A DNA stretch of 64,000 bases. Source: an uncultured Nitrospira sp. (GTDB taxonomy: Bacteria; Nitrospirota; Nitrospiria; Nitrospirales; Nitrospiraceae). This document shows, piece by piece, positions 53,088-63,600 of the stretch. Both the position numbers and the translations under genes were made by a program. Numbering within the stretch: the first letter of the stretch is position 1; the number at the start of each line of letters is the position of its first letter. The stretch lies in the NCBI GenBank assembly GCA_902500775.1, contig CABVRZ010000021.1:1-64000 (forward strand), in the 5' to 3' direction. A model generated the notes under the pieces. It made no database searches, was not told where the DNA came from, and saw only the letters and a program-made list of their open reading frames with translations.

Positions 53088-54338
53088 TTATTTGACCGGG
53101 ACAAGAACGATCTCCACGCGACGATTTTGGGCCTTCCCGACAGGTGTGTTATTGTCTGCAATTGGATTGCTTTCACCGTACCCTTTAACCTCCATCCGTT
53201 CTGCCGCAATTCCTCCCATTAGAAAGACCTTGCGGACTGATTCAGCACGCAACTCCGAGAGGGACTGATTGGATTCGTTCGACCCATCCGAATCGGTATG
53301 TCCCTCAATGATGAGCTGTTGGTCTGGGACAACCGCCAGTGCCTTTGCGATTTTCGTCAACTGCATGTGCATCGACGGGTTTACGTCAGTTTTATTCACC
53401 TTGAAAAATACGTTTCCCGGCAGCGTGATCACCAGGCCTCGGGCTTCTTCTCGCAGCTTGGTCAGGCGTGACAGTGCAACTGTAAGTTCCGCGCGCGATT
53501 TGTCGCGCTCGGCATGAAGCCGGGCGACTTGACGCTCGGCCTGATCAGCCCGAGCCTGCTCCGCCGACAATGCCGCGTATTGTTCCTGCTCCTCGCGAAT
53601 CCTGGCGGCGTCTTCCTCCCTAGCAGCGCGCTCTGCATCTTGAGCTGCCAATCGTTCCTGCTCCTTGCGCAACCGGGCCACTTCACGTTCCGCCTGGTCA
53701 GCGCGAGTCTGTTCTGCCGCTAGGGCTGCCTGTCTGTCTTGCTCCTCGCGAAGGCGAGTGGTTTCATTTTCTATTGCGGCACGTTGCGCCTCCTGCAATA
53801 CCAGTTTATCCTGCTCTTCGCGCAGTCTCAGCACCTCACGCTCTGCGCGAGCCCGTTCCGCAGCCTGTTTCTCTCTCGACTGTATCAGAGCTTGTTCTTG
53901 TTCCTTGGCAAAAGCCTTGGCTCGTTCAAGTTCTGCATCATTGTCCTTTTGTTTCAGGAGGACGATCTCCGCATCTCGGAGAGCGATCTCGTTGCGGATC
54001 TTCCGATCATCTTCACGTCGGAACGTTTCTTGATCCGCCTGGGCTTCAGCGACGAACTGAGCTTTCCTGGCCTCGGCTTCGGCCAAGTGTGCATGATGAA
54101 GAAGTGTGGATGTGTCGTGGTCCTTGTCCCATAGCTTATTGGCACGCTCCAGGTGTCCCGCGGCAGAGTCGTAGGTGCGGGTCGCCCGTTTATCTGCGCT
54201 CACAGATCTCGCGTCTTGCAGGGCCATACGTGCATCGAGCAGTTCTTTCGGCGGACTGGGACTGGGACCTGTACATGCCGCGACAATCCAAACACCTAGA
54301 ACAAGGGCTTTGTCGATCCATCTTCTGGTTTGCATCAT
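53088..54338 (-). CDS. OmpA-family lipoprotein with coiled-coil repeats
   Basis: A 416-residue exported protein. The N-terminal signal ends in the lipobox VWIVAAC (lipidated Cys22). A helical DUF4398-like region follows (ARMALQDARSVSADKRATRT), then a long coiled coil built from 51-residue repeats beginning AEREVLRLREEQ, AEREVARLRKEQ and AERQVARLHAER. The C-terminal OmpA domain (about 300-415) binds peptidoglycan: VFFKVNKTDVNPSMHMQLTK, IIEGHTDSDGSNESNQSLSE, RVEIVLVPVK, with the conserved D and R. It could link the outer membrane to the cell wall. Confidence 0.9.
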   Translation of the reverse strand: MMQTRRWIDKALVLGVWIVAACTGPSPSPPKELLDARMALQDARSVSADKRATRTYDSAAGHLERANKLWDKDHDTSTLLHHAHLAEAEARKAQFVAEAQADQETFRREDDRKIRNEIALRDAEIVLLKQKDNDAELERAKAFAKEQEQALIQSREKQAAERARAEREVLRLREEQDKLVLQEAQRAAIENETTRLREEQDRQAALAAEQTRADQAEREVARLRKEQERLAAQDAERAAREEDAARIREEQEQYAALSAEQARADQAERQVARLHAERDKSRAELTVALSRLTKLREEARGLVITLPGNVFFKVNKTDVNPSMHMQLTKIAKALAVVPDQQLIIEGHTDSDGSNESNQSLSELRAESVRKVFLMGGIAAERMEVKGYGESNPIADNNTPVGKAQNRRVEIVLVPVK

Positions 54339-54386
54339 ATCTTTCCCCCCTCTCTCTCTGCATGACCCGCAACTCTCCCGCTGAGG

Positions 54387-54785
54387 TCAGGGTCCCTGTA
54401 ATTGGCGCTGTAACGCATTAGCCCTCTGCTCAATTTCATCTGCTTGCTGTCGCACCTTGTCAGTCTGGAGTTTCTGCTGTTCCGCTTCAGCTTGAGCTCG
54501 TGCGGCTTCCGCATATGTCGTCGTTTCCAGTAGACGCTCACGAGCGACTGCATGATCGCCCCTCCCGGATGCCTGCTGAGCGGCACCCAGAGTCTGCCGT
54601 GCTCTATGCAGAAGGTCAGAGGCTCGTTCAAAGGCGCCTGCGGATTCTGCACTCCTAATGGTGGCCTCTGCTTCCGCCAGTTGGATAGCGGTCACGGGTT
54701 TCTCTCTGGACGCACAGCCAATCCCAGTCAACAAGATGGCGAGACCAATCGTGGCGCCACCAGCAATGTTCTTCCTAGCTACCAT
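54387..54785 (-). CDS. DUF4398-type lipoprotein
   Basis: A 132-residue exported protein. A signal peptide (AGGATIGLAILLTGIGC) ends in the lipobox with Cys24. The mature part is helical (AEAEATIRSAESAGAFERAS, LLETTTYAEAARAQAEAEQQ), typical of DUF4398 proteins. It lies 48 bases upstream of the OmpA-type gene on the same strand; the two resemble each other in their helical parts and are probably an operon and interacting partners at the outer membrane. The ATG at 54785 has GAGGTG 4 bases upstream. Confidence 0.82.
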   Translation of the reverse strand: MVARKNIAGGATIGLAILLTGIGCASREKPVTAIQLAEAEATIRSAESAGAFERASDLLHRARQTLGAAQQASGRGDHAVARERLLETTTYAEAARAQAEAEQQKLQTDKVRQQADEIEQRANALQRQLQGP

Positions 54786-55130
54786 ATCGCACCTCGCTTT
54801 CTTGTTTTGAGTCATCTGACACGCATGACTCTCAGTCACTTACTTACCCTGCTTTGAATGCCGACGCAGCTGGATGAACCCCTAGCCGTGTCTGTCCAAT
54901 TGAATAGACGGCAACACATTTGCCAGGAGTCCAGCTTGTGTTGCCCGTTTATTCTACATACTTGAATACAATGGCAATAAACGCCACGGGGCTTCCAGAT
55001 GGTATGCAGGCGGAAGGAAGAAGAAGAGCTCCATGAAAGAGATCGCATGTGCATATAGTGTCATGGCACTGCCGCAGTTTCTTCTCGTGCTGGGACGCTA
55101 AAGTCTGCCGTCAGATGCTCGGAGCGGATA
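54786..55130. other. Intergenic spacer
   Basis: About 345 bp upstream of the DUF4398 gene (minus) and of the cupredoxin-like remnant (plus). The promoter of the DUF4398-OmpA pair should lie here. Nothing else was recognised. Confidence 0.35.
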
Positions 55131-55409
55131 GGTGAAGGAACTCATCATCAGAGGGCACCTGCCTCCCAAGGAGGTACGCGTGAGTGTTGGAGATGAAACC
55201 CGATGGATGCGTCACAACTCAGCATCTCTACAGATCATGTTTTTCGTGCGTATAATCGGAAAGATGCCTATCGCCCTAACTTCAGCGGATGGATGAGCGG
55301 CGAAGCGGAGATGACCATTGGCCCCAATGAATCAGCCGGCCTTTGCTTAACAGATCCAGATATTCCACATACCTGGCTCGAACGACCTGAGGGCGAGACG
55401 GTGAAGTAA
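55131..55409 (+). pseudogene. Cupredoxin-like domain remnant
   Basis: A decayed paralogue of the lipoprotein at 6410-6937. One frame reads LPPKEVRVSVGDETRWMRHN (compare VLTAHPGDEIRWINKR) and a second, after a frameshift near 55240, MSGEAEMTIGPNESAGLCLT (compare FAADIGPNNSASVCFK). The signal peptide and lipobox are gone, so only the soluble domain is left. Confidence 0.6.
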
Positions 55410-55449
55410 ATACCACGGGAATGATTCACATTGGCGAACTATCAGAAGC

Positions 55450-57600
55450 CTCGTCGCAATCCCAATCTAATGCCATCCACAACGGATCTCCCTTCCAACG
55501 GGTACAATCTACGTTGCACGCCATAAAAACCAGGACATTGTTGATTCTGCGGAGGTATATCCAGCACAAGGTTCCAATGTCGCTCTGGTCCATGCTCTGG
55601 AAGCACAAAGGCAATCGCCTCATGCTGTGCATTCATGAGCAGGAGAACGGTATCGTCACGGATCCCATCACCAAGATGGTCTTTTTTATCGATGCGGTCT
55701 TCAGTAGAGCACATTCCCAAGCAACGCACGTACCATTGTTGCCAATCGGAGTCTGTCATCTCCTCACCGCCTGGTCGGAACCTCGACAGATCATTTATTC
55801 CGACACATACATGCTGCGCCCTTGAAAGAACTGACGCTGTCGAATGACTGGATGGGCGGCACGGAGGCGAATACGGGCCTTGGTAAAATGAGCAATGCTC
55901 GATCCTCCTCCGACCATTCCCAAGTGAACCCGCTGGTGTCGTTATCTTGGCAATAGGCATTGTTGTTGCCATGTTGTGTTCGCCCCATTTCCTCGCCTCC
56001 GCAGATCATCGGAACACGTTAGAGACAGCAACAACGTCGTTAAGATGTTCCGCTTCTGGCCTTGTCGTAACTGCTGAATGACTAAGTCATCTGTCGCCCC
56101 TTCTGTGCCACAGTTCCAACTGTGATTGTCGTTCGATCCGGCCCTGTTTTCTTCTTGGTTGGCCTCATGATACTTCTGGCCGTAGGAGACCAACTCATGG
56201 AGGGTGAAACCGTCACGCGAGACGACACAATTGATACTCGCAAAAGAGCGCCTGCCGCTCGCCTCATAGAGATCGCTGCTTCCGGACCGACGATATTCCA
56301 ATTCCGTAACCTGGCCCCCATCTCCTATCCAGTATCGACGGATCGAATCGCAATATTTCCCGTTCCATTCAGCTCATCCCGCAGGGCAATTCCCAACCTG
56401 GTAGCTTCCCGCGCCGATATCCTAGGGCTCGGCGATGAGCTTGACCTGAGACAGCACCGGGTCTTGCCGGATCATATCGAAAAACCCGCCCAACCGATCG
56501 ATCTCGTGTAACCCCCGAGCAAGCGATGAAGCCAGGTCAAAACGAAAACCATCGATATGCATATCCTGAACCCAGTACCGAAGACTCTCCATGATCAGTT
56601 GAAGCCTGTGCTGATGCTGAACTTTGAGTGTACTCCCGGTTCCAGAGTAATCCATATAGTAGCGAGGCTCATCCGCTTTCACTCGGTAATAGACTGCATT
56701 GCCGATGCCTCGAAAGCACAGCGTCAGGCCGAGATGATTGCCTTCGGCGGTATGGTTGTAGGCCACATCCACAATCACTTCGATGCCAGCGTTGTGGAAT
56801 GTCTTCAACATCGTTTTGAACTGATTGACCTCGATCTCGGGTTCGGTAGGGTATCGTTATTCTGGAGCGAGGAACCCGATGGGGTTATACCCAATAATTA
56901 CCCAGACCGCGATCGAGCAAATGCTTATCACTCAGGAAAGTATGGACTGGCATGAGCTCAACTGCTGTGACTCAAAGCTTCTGCAGATATTCGATCACGG
57001 GTCTGGTGGCCAGCCCAGCATACGTTCCACGTAAGGGATCCGCCACCAATGGATGGCGCATGGTAAATCCTCGAACATGCATTTCGTAAATGACGGTTTC
57101 GCTCCAAGGTCTACGTAAGAGGCGATCATCGCCCCCGGGTAAACGCCGGTTCGATGATGACAGCTTTTGGCACGTCCCCCGCGTTATTGCGGTCATCAAA
57201 AGAGAGAGCTCCCTCGGCATCACCAAGTCAGTAGCCAAACATTGCGTCAGACCATCGCTGTGGATGTTGCAACGCTTTGGCATAGGGATCGCTAAATAGT
57301 TTATTCGGATTGAAACGGTGACCTCTCTGGACCATGGACACGGTAGCCCTATCACTGACCGGGTCGCACCTCTGGCAAATAGACGTGCCACACATGATTG
57401 GTGCGCTCCTCAATGCGAATGCCGTGACGTTCCTTATCTGGATCGGTTCGCTCGAACAAGCAGAGCTCGACCGCCGTGGCATTCTCCGAGAACAACGCGG
57501 AATTCACATCTTCGCCGTTCCAGGTTGCCCCCAGTGGATAGACCGATCCAGGGTGAATCTTTAACAGATTATCCAAACATTTTGGCCAGAAATACCTCAA
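55450..57600 (-). pseudogene. glgX: Glycogen debranching enzyme (GlgX), extensively decayed
   Basis: A full-length remnant of a GlgX-type alpha-amylase-family enzyme, which trims alpha-1,6 branches. Pieces in order: HPGSVYPLGATWNGEDVNSA (start), [55 protein letters not shown] (catalytic region), SGSSDLYEASGRRSFASINC, EEMGRTQHGNNNAYCQDN, and the C-terminal FRPGGEEMTDSDWQQWYVRC. These lie in several frames with many shifts, so nothing functional remains. No glgA, glgB or glgC neighbours are present. Confidence 0.85.
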
Positions 57601-57987
57601 ACAGTTCGAGCTGTGGCGGCTACCTGCTCGAATATGTTACCAGGGACTCATTAGCTTTCTTCCTGTAGGCTGGCTGTGGCGTGGGCTTGCATTGCCGAAT
57701 GATCATAGGAGGGAGACCTCCAGAGAGATGACAAGCCCGACAACGTGAGAGCACCGGATTCCCTATTGTGGCAATGCCATGGAGAGGCTAGGTGACGATG
57801 AAATGTTGCTGAGGGTTTTCGCTAATGAGCAAGCCCGTTAGCTCGATATTGATGCCCCGAAGACCAAACCATCCTCCGCCTCATTGTAGGAATACCACCG
57901 CCAGGCATATACTCCGATCTTCGCGCATCACGTAGAACAGAACTCAAGGTTTAAGAGAGCAGTCGGAACGAGCACCGCGAGATCATT
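57601..57987. other. Intergenic spacer
   Basis: A 387-bp stretch between the glgX remnant and the RibD-C gene. No supported gene or repeat was seen; the promoter of the RibD-C gene should lie here. Confidence 0.35.
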
Positions 57988-58836
57988 GTGGAAATCAGAA
58001 CACTCTACGAGAGAGCCGCAGCTCTACCATCATCATATCTCACCGATGTGTTGCGCGCGCGCTACGATGGTGACTTGATCTTCGGTGATGCGAGGAGAAA
58101 TCCGATGGTCATCTGCAACTTTGTCCAAACCCTAGACGGTATTGTTTCATTCAAGCTCCCAGGCCGGTCAGGGGGAGGCGAGATCAGCGGAAACAACCAA
58201 GAAGATGGATTCATCATGGCGGTCTTACGGGCCTGCGCTGATGCCGTCATCATCGGGGAAGATACCTTCCGGAACGCGCCCGGGCATGTGTGGACCGCTG
58301 GCCAGGTATATCCCACATTGGTCGACGAGTTCAAACGTTTTCGCCAACGGCTGGGCAAACCCACTCTACACCCGTTAAATGTCATCGTCAGCGGCAGGGG
58401 CCATATCGATCTGGACCAGCCATTGTTTAACCAAGCCGAGATCCCAACCTTGGTACTGACGACCCATCATGGCGCCAAGCATCTACGACATCGCTACGGA
58501 GCCACCTTACCCGCGCCAATCCGTGTCCTCCCGGGAGAAAACACCCTCACTTCATCGGATATCGTGACGTTACTTCATGCCGAATATGGAATTCATCTAT
58601 TGCTGCATGAGGGAGGACCGTCGTTGCTAGCCTCGTTCCTGGAGCAAGCCTGGCTGGACGAACTGTTTGTCACGATGTCTCCGCAGGTCATCGGACGAGG
58701 GCCAACGGGTGAACGGCCGTCCTTTTCTGGTCCCCTTGCATTGGCTCCTGAGCAAGCAGTGTGGGGAACATTGCTGTCGGTGAAGTGCGCGGTGGAAGAC
58801 GGCCATCTATTTCTCCGCTACCGACTCTCGGTCTAG
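57988..58836 (+). CDS. RibD C-terminal-domain (DHFR-like) reductase
   Basis: A 282-residue protein of the RibD-C family, NADPH-dependent reductases related to dihydrofolate reductase. The core reads RRNPMVICNFVQTLDGIVSF, ADAVIIGEDTFRNAPGHVWT, HPLNVIVSGRGHIDLDQPLF, and near the C-terminus LLLHEGGPSLLASFLEQAWL with LDELFVTMSPQVIGRG. There is no deaminase (RibD-N) half, so it is a stand-alone reductase of unknown substrate rather than a complete riboflavin enzyme. It starts at a GTG with no strong ribosome binding site. No rib genes are nearby. Confidence 0.85.
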   Translation: MEIRTLYERAAALPSSYLTDVLRARYDGDLIFGDARRNPMVICNFVQTLDGIVSFKLPGRSGGGEISGNNQEDGFIMAVLRACADAVIIGEDTFRNAPGHVWTAGQVYPTLVDEFKRFRQRLGKPTLHPLNVIVSGRGHIDLDQPLFNQAEIPTLVLTTHHGAKHLRHRYGATLPAPIRVLPGENTLTSSDIVTLLHAEYGIHLLLHEGGPSLLASFLEQAWLDELFVTMSPQVIGRGPTGERPSFSGPLALAPEQAVWGTLLSVKCAVEDGHLFLRYRLSV

Positions 58837-58966
58837 CGTGGTGCCTCTGAGGCACCGTACTCTGATGGGCAAGGTGACTTATTGAGCTGAGATAATCAGA
58901 CAACCCTCGCGATGGAATGCGCGCAGCCTGAAACAACCAATCCGAGAGAGCTGCAGCACGGAGAGG

Positions 58967-59452
58967 TCATGGGGGAGGTCGTTTTGTGATAGCCTCCACG
59001 ATCGCATCATGCAGTTTTTCGATCGCGGCGGCTTTAGGTACGACTGTCGTCGCTCCGGCCTTCTTCATAGCCGCACTATTTTCATCGCTGGCGTCAATTG
59101 AAATACCGACCACCGCGATATAAGGCTGGTGGAATTTGATGTGGGCCGTCGCTTCGACGCCGCCCATTCTTGGCATGTTGATATCCATGACGACGACGTG
59201 AGGGCCGAGTTCATCAACAAGCCGCACAGCCTCCACTCCATCCCGTCCCTCCCCTACCACCAGAAGATCATCGTAGGAATCCAGTACAGTGCGCAGCTCT
59301 CGTCGTAGCATGGCATGGTCATCGACGAGTAACACGGGCACTATCTTTGGTTCGTTCTTCCGAGGCCCAGTCTCCACGATTCCCCCTGTGCGGACGATCT
59401 GATCTATCTCCACTGGATTCCCATTAAAGAACATGTTTCCTGCACCCAGCAT
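58967..59452 (-). CDS. Stand-alone NarL-like receiver protein
   Basis: A 161-residue single receiver domain. The acidic pair is in VPVLLVDDHAM, phosphoacceptor D90 in VVVMDINMP, with a conserved Lys in TTVVPKAAA. It is close to the C-terminal receiver of the kinase at 60676 (shared VVVMDINMP, GVEAT, GIS, GAT) and probably derives from such a hybrid kinase. The first 38 residues (GNMFFNGNPVEIDQIVRTGG) are of no known domain; the true start could be the second Met. It may take phosphate from that kinase or be a leftover. Confidence 0.75.
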   Translation of the reverse strand: MLGAGNMFFNGNPVEIDQIVRTGGIVETGPRKNEPKIVPVLLVDDHAMLRRELRTVLDSYDDLLVVGEGRDGVEAVRLVDELGPHVVVMDINMPRMGGVEATAHIKFHQPYIAVVGISIDASDENSAAMKKAGATTVVPKAAAIEKLHDAIVEAITKRPPP

Positions 59453-59700
59453 CAGCAGCGAACTAGATATTTTGACGCCCTCTTCATTTGATGGTGAAGA
59501 TCACGGAGCACCTTTCTGCCTGTCTTTTTCCGCAATCCTAGTTAAGCCGATTTGGCATGATTTCCCCACTAGCGATTCCCCCAGCTACCTCCAGGCACAT
59601 TTGATGCACACTAGAGCCGAATGGCAGCCGACAATGATGGGCAGTCACGGGTAAGTTCCTACCTCACGGCCTGCTTATGCTTCGGTGATGCTTCAGGTTA

Positions 59701-60030
59701 TTATGCAGCGGGCATCACCTTGTGCCCTCCTTCTGCAAACTCTTGTTCGATGGTGAAGCGTAATTCGCTTGCGCTCCTATTAGGGTCGACCTCTGGAGCA
59801 ATTTCGAGCCAGTAATTGATCGCGGCAATGCTGGCCTGAGATCCGAATTCATCCAGAAGCACCTGCGGTGGATGCTGTTTCATGATTTGATGATGTTGGA
59901 CGGGAAAGGTAGAAAGGAGATCCGCTACCTGCTGGGCGGTGATTCTGTAGACGGTCCCTACACTGATGGACAATCGACTTACGCTGCTTGAATACGTCCA
60001 ATTCGTGAGATGCCGTTCCAATCCACCGAT
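59701..60030 (-). pseudogene. MscS-type channel C-terminal fragment
   Basis: A fragment resembling the C-terminal domain of MscS-family mechanosensitive channels: VQHHQIMKQHPPQVLLDEFG and INYWLEIAPEVDPNRSASEL, RFTIEQEFAEGG. The channel-forming membrane part is missing. The 5' side runs toward the IS30 remnant at 60094, whose insertion may have truncated the gene. A signal or start is not visible. Non-functional. Confidence 0.55.
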
Positions 60031-60093
60031 GACGTTCCTTGAGTTCTAACTCCACGTGCAGCACTACATGCCCGAAGGGGTTACGGTGTTGCC

Positions 60094-60679
60094 ATGCACA
60101 CGAGATCATACCGACACCTGATTACTGAAGCACGTGGGATGGTGAGTCTGGGCCTGGCACAGGGGCATTCGATCCGAGCGATGGCATGGATTTTTGGACG
60201 AGCTCCGAACACGTTAAATCGCGAGTTGAATCGCAACGCCAGACATGGCCACCCCTATCACACATGCACGGTGCGGACCCAGGACTGCGGTCCGATCCTG
60301 TTAGCCCCGGCGGCAGCGGAAACCGACGGACGCGTGGTTTTGCTGAAAGGTGTGCGCAACCGATCGGCTGTTGATACCTTGGTCGAGTGCACGACGGGGC
60401 TTTACCACGAAGCTTCGGCCTGTGCCCGCCTCGCCACGAAAAACATTGACCGATGATCGGGGCCAAGAGATGGCGGAACACGAACAGCTGTCACACCGGC
60501 TCTCCTTTCAGGTGTGCTTTGCCGATCCGCACAGCCCCTGGGAACGCGGGACCAAGGAGAACACCAAGGGCCTGCTGCGTCAGTACTTGCCGAAGGGCAC
60601 GGAGTTGTCGACGTACACCCAGCACGAGCTGAATGTCGTTGCGCATCGGCTGAATGCGCGCCAGACGACTCTGTGTTAG
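60094..60679 (+). mobile_element. IS30-family transposase remnant (copy 2)
   Basis: The N-terminal HTH part reads MHTRSYRHLITEARGMVSLG, SIRAMAWIFGRAPNTLNREL; a deletion then removes the middle; the DDE part continues RPVPASPRKTLTDDRGQEMA, CFADPHSPWERGTKENTKGL and QHELNVVAHRLNAR, then stops early. It is a different copy from that at 7795, with an internal deletion. Its right end joins directly to the stop codon of the kinase at 60676. Confidence 0.8.
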
Positions 60680-63600
60680 GTAGAAACGGTTGCCACGGCT
60701 CGCACGATCGTTTCGTGCAGTTGTTCCACCGCAGCCTCTTTCGGAAGAACGGTCACGGCTCCGGCTTGCATCATCGCTTGGCAATTTTCGTCGCCGGTGT
60801 TGACTGAAATCCCGACGACAGTGATCTCAGGCCAATGGGACTTGATCTGTTCAGTGGCCTCGATACCGTTCATCTTCGGCATATTGATATCCATCACGAC
60901 CACGTGCGGCTGAAGTGCGTCGGTGAGCCGGATCGCCTCTGTGCCATTCCCCGCCTCGCCAATGACGTGGAGATCCGTATAGATCTCCAGCATGGAACGC
61001 AGCCCCTGTCGCACCATCGCATGGTCATCCACCAAGAGCACTCGCAGGATTCGTTCCTGGGGCTGTGATTGTGGAACAGCACGCTCTCCCATAGGAACGA
61101 CGGCTTCAGAGCCATTGGCTTCGGGCTCCTTCCCCTCTCCACTTGTTGGGAGTGGTAACAGCAGCCTTGCGGTGGTCCCTTTACCTGGTTCAGAGTGAAG
61201 CTCAAACGCGCCTCCGAGCGCTCGCATCCGTTCTTGGATACTGAAGAGCCCAAACTTGGAGGAGATTCCGCCACTAGGTGAACCCGCCTCCGCCACCACC
61301 GCAAGATCGAAACCTGCCCCTTCATCACACACATCGATTATCAACTGCCCATCTCGTTTGTCCATCTGAACGGTCGCCGTGCCCGTCCCCGCATGCTTCG
61401 CAGCATTAATCAACAGTTCCCGCACGGACTGAAACAACAAGATGACATGGTCCTCCGGGAGATGAAGCTCGCTGTCGTCCGGCACCATGACCGTTACGGC
61501 AAAGGCATGTTTATTTCGCATATGCTCGGTCAGCCATTTCAGGCCGACTGCCAAGCCATGGTCTCGCAGCACCGAAGGACTTAGCTCCGTCACGAGGGTC
61601 CTGGTGTAAGTCAACGCATCCGAGAAGATATCGTCCAACTTCTTCAGCATATCGAATACGCTCGGCACCTCAGCCAGCTGGCGTTTGCTATTTCCAATCG
61701 TCAATTTGCCGAACACCAAGATCTGTTGCAGATGATCATGGAGCTCGGCAGCCAGGCGCTTGCGTTCCCGCTGTTCAGTCAGATTTAGTTCGGAGGCCAT
61801 GGCGCGTAATCGGGCTTGCGACAGTTTCAACTCCTGGGTCCGTTCCGCGACCCGTTGTTCAAGCGTATCCTTCCATCGGCGCAACTCTTCTTCCTGTCGC
61901 TTGCGTTCAGTGATGTCGCGTACCACTTTTGAAGCACCGACGATCTGACCCTGTTCATCTTTGATGGGTGAAACCGTGATGGACACGTCCAGAAGCGTGC
62001 CGTCCTTCCGGCATCGCACAGTTTCATGGTGTTCGACAGATTGATTACGGCGTATTCTACTGAGAATACTCGCCCCCTCACCGTACCGTTCTGGGGGAAT
62101 GAGCATCAGTGTTGATCGGCCAATGGCTTCTTCAGCGGTATAGCCAAACAGTCGCTCAGCCCCACGATTCCAACTCATAATAAAACCACCCGGACTGACA
62201 CTGAACATCGCATCGTCCGACGACCGAACGATCGACGCCAAGGTCGCCAGGTTTTCTTCCGCTTCACGCAATTCGGTAATGTCGGTGTTGGTGCCAAACC
62301 ATCGGACGACGTTTCCTCCTCCATCTCGAATCGGTACCGCACAAGAGAGAAACCACCGGTAAGACCCATCTTTTGCACGCAACGGAAACGTATCTCCCCA
62401 CACTGTCTTCGTTTCCACAGCCTGACGCCACTTCTCTATCACCCGATGCAGATGGTCAGGGTGATGGACCTTCTGCCACCCCCACCCATTCATGTCCACC
62501 AACGTGGTCCCGGTGTAGTCAAACCAGCGTCGGTTGTACCAAAAGAACGAGCCATCAGCATCGGCCATCCAGGCGAACTGGGACATGTTATCCGCGAGGG
62601 TTCGAAACCGCTCTTCGTTTTCTTTCAGCGCTTCCTCCGCCCTCCGTCGTTCCGTGACGTCTGAATTAAACCCGAACCATTTCACGGTCTTTCCCTGCTC
62701 ATCACGTACAGGGGTTGCTTTCGACTCAAACCACCGGTACTCGCCGTCGTAGCGTCGAATGCAGAAGTCCCAATGGAAATCAGAATCCGCTTCCACGGCG
62801 GCGTTCCATGCCACCACCGTCCGGTCACGATCGTCGGGATGGAGTTGTTCCAGCCACCCATAGCCCAATTGCTCCGCTTCCGGTATGCCCGTGTAAGTCA
62901 CCCATTGCTGACTGAGAAAATCGCACAAGCCGTTCGGCAGACAGGTCCAGGCCAGGAGCGGCAGCGAGGTCGAGAGTTGTCGGAATCGTGCTTCGCTCTC
63001 GCGCAAACGGTCCTCCGTCTGCTTGCGCGCCGTAATGTCGAGCACCACGGCCACCAGGCCAAGTAAGGTCCCGTCCTGATCGCGCGATGCGCTGACCATA
63101 CTATTCGCCGTCAACACGGAGCCATCTTTGCGGCGATAGTTCTTCTCGATCTGAATCTGCTGTGCACCCTCAATTAGGCGATTGATGAGGGACTTCGTCG
63201 CCTCAAGGCTCGAGTGATCCGTCACATCCATCACACTCATCTGTAATAACTCGCCTTCGGTATAGCCGAGCATCTCACACCAGCGCTGATTGACCAGCGT
63301 CATCCTGCCCGTGGCATCCGTTTCCACAATGCCGGCAGGAGATTGTCTCAAAAGTTTTTGAAGCCGTGATGCGCTCTCCTGAAATTGTTCCCGGATGCGT
63401 TGCCCGCGAAGGTCCGTGACGATACAGCAATAGAACCGCTCCGGCTCCATCGGCAACTGTTGGACCGATAGCAGTATAGGGATCGTCTCGCCGACCGCGC
63501 TTATAAGCGACAGCTCTCCTCGACTTGCTTGCCCCTTGGCCTTGTCGGTCACCTCTTCCCACTGGGACCGATCGGGAGGTGACACGAATTGCTGTACCGC

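Noticed and set aside
53665-54421. Long plus-strand frames rich in Ser, Arg and Cys
   Set aside because: Antisense of the coiled-coil repeats of the OmpA-type gene; repeat composition keeps the other strand open.
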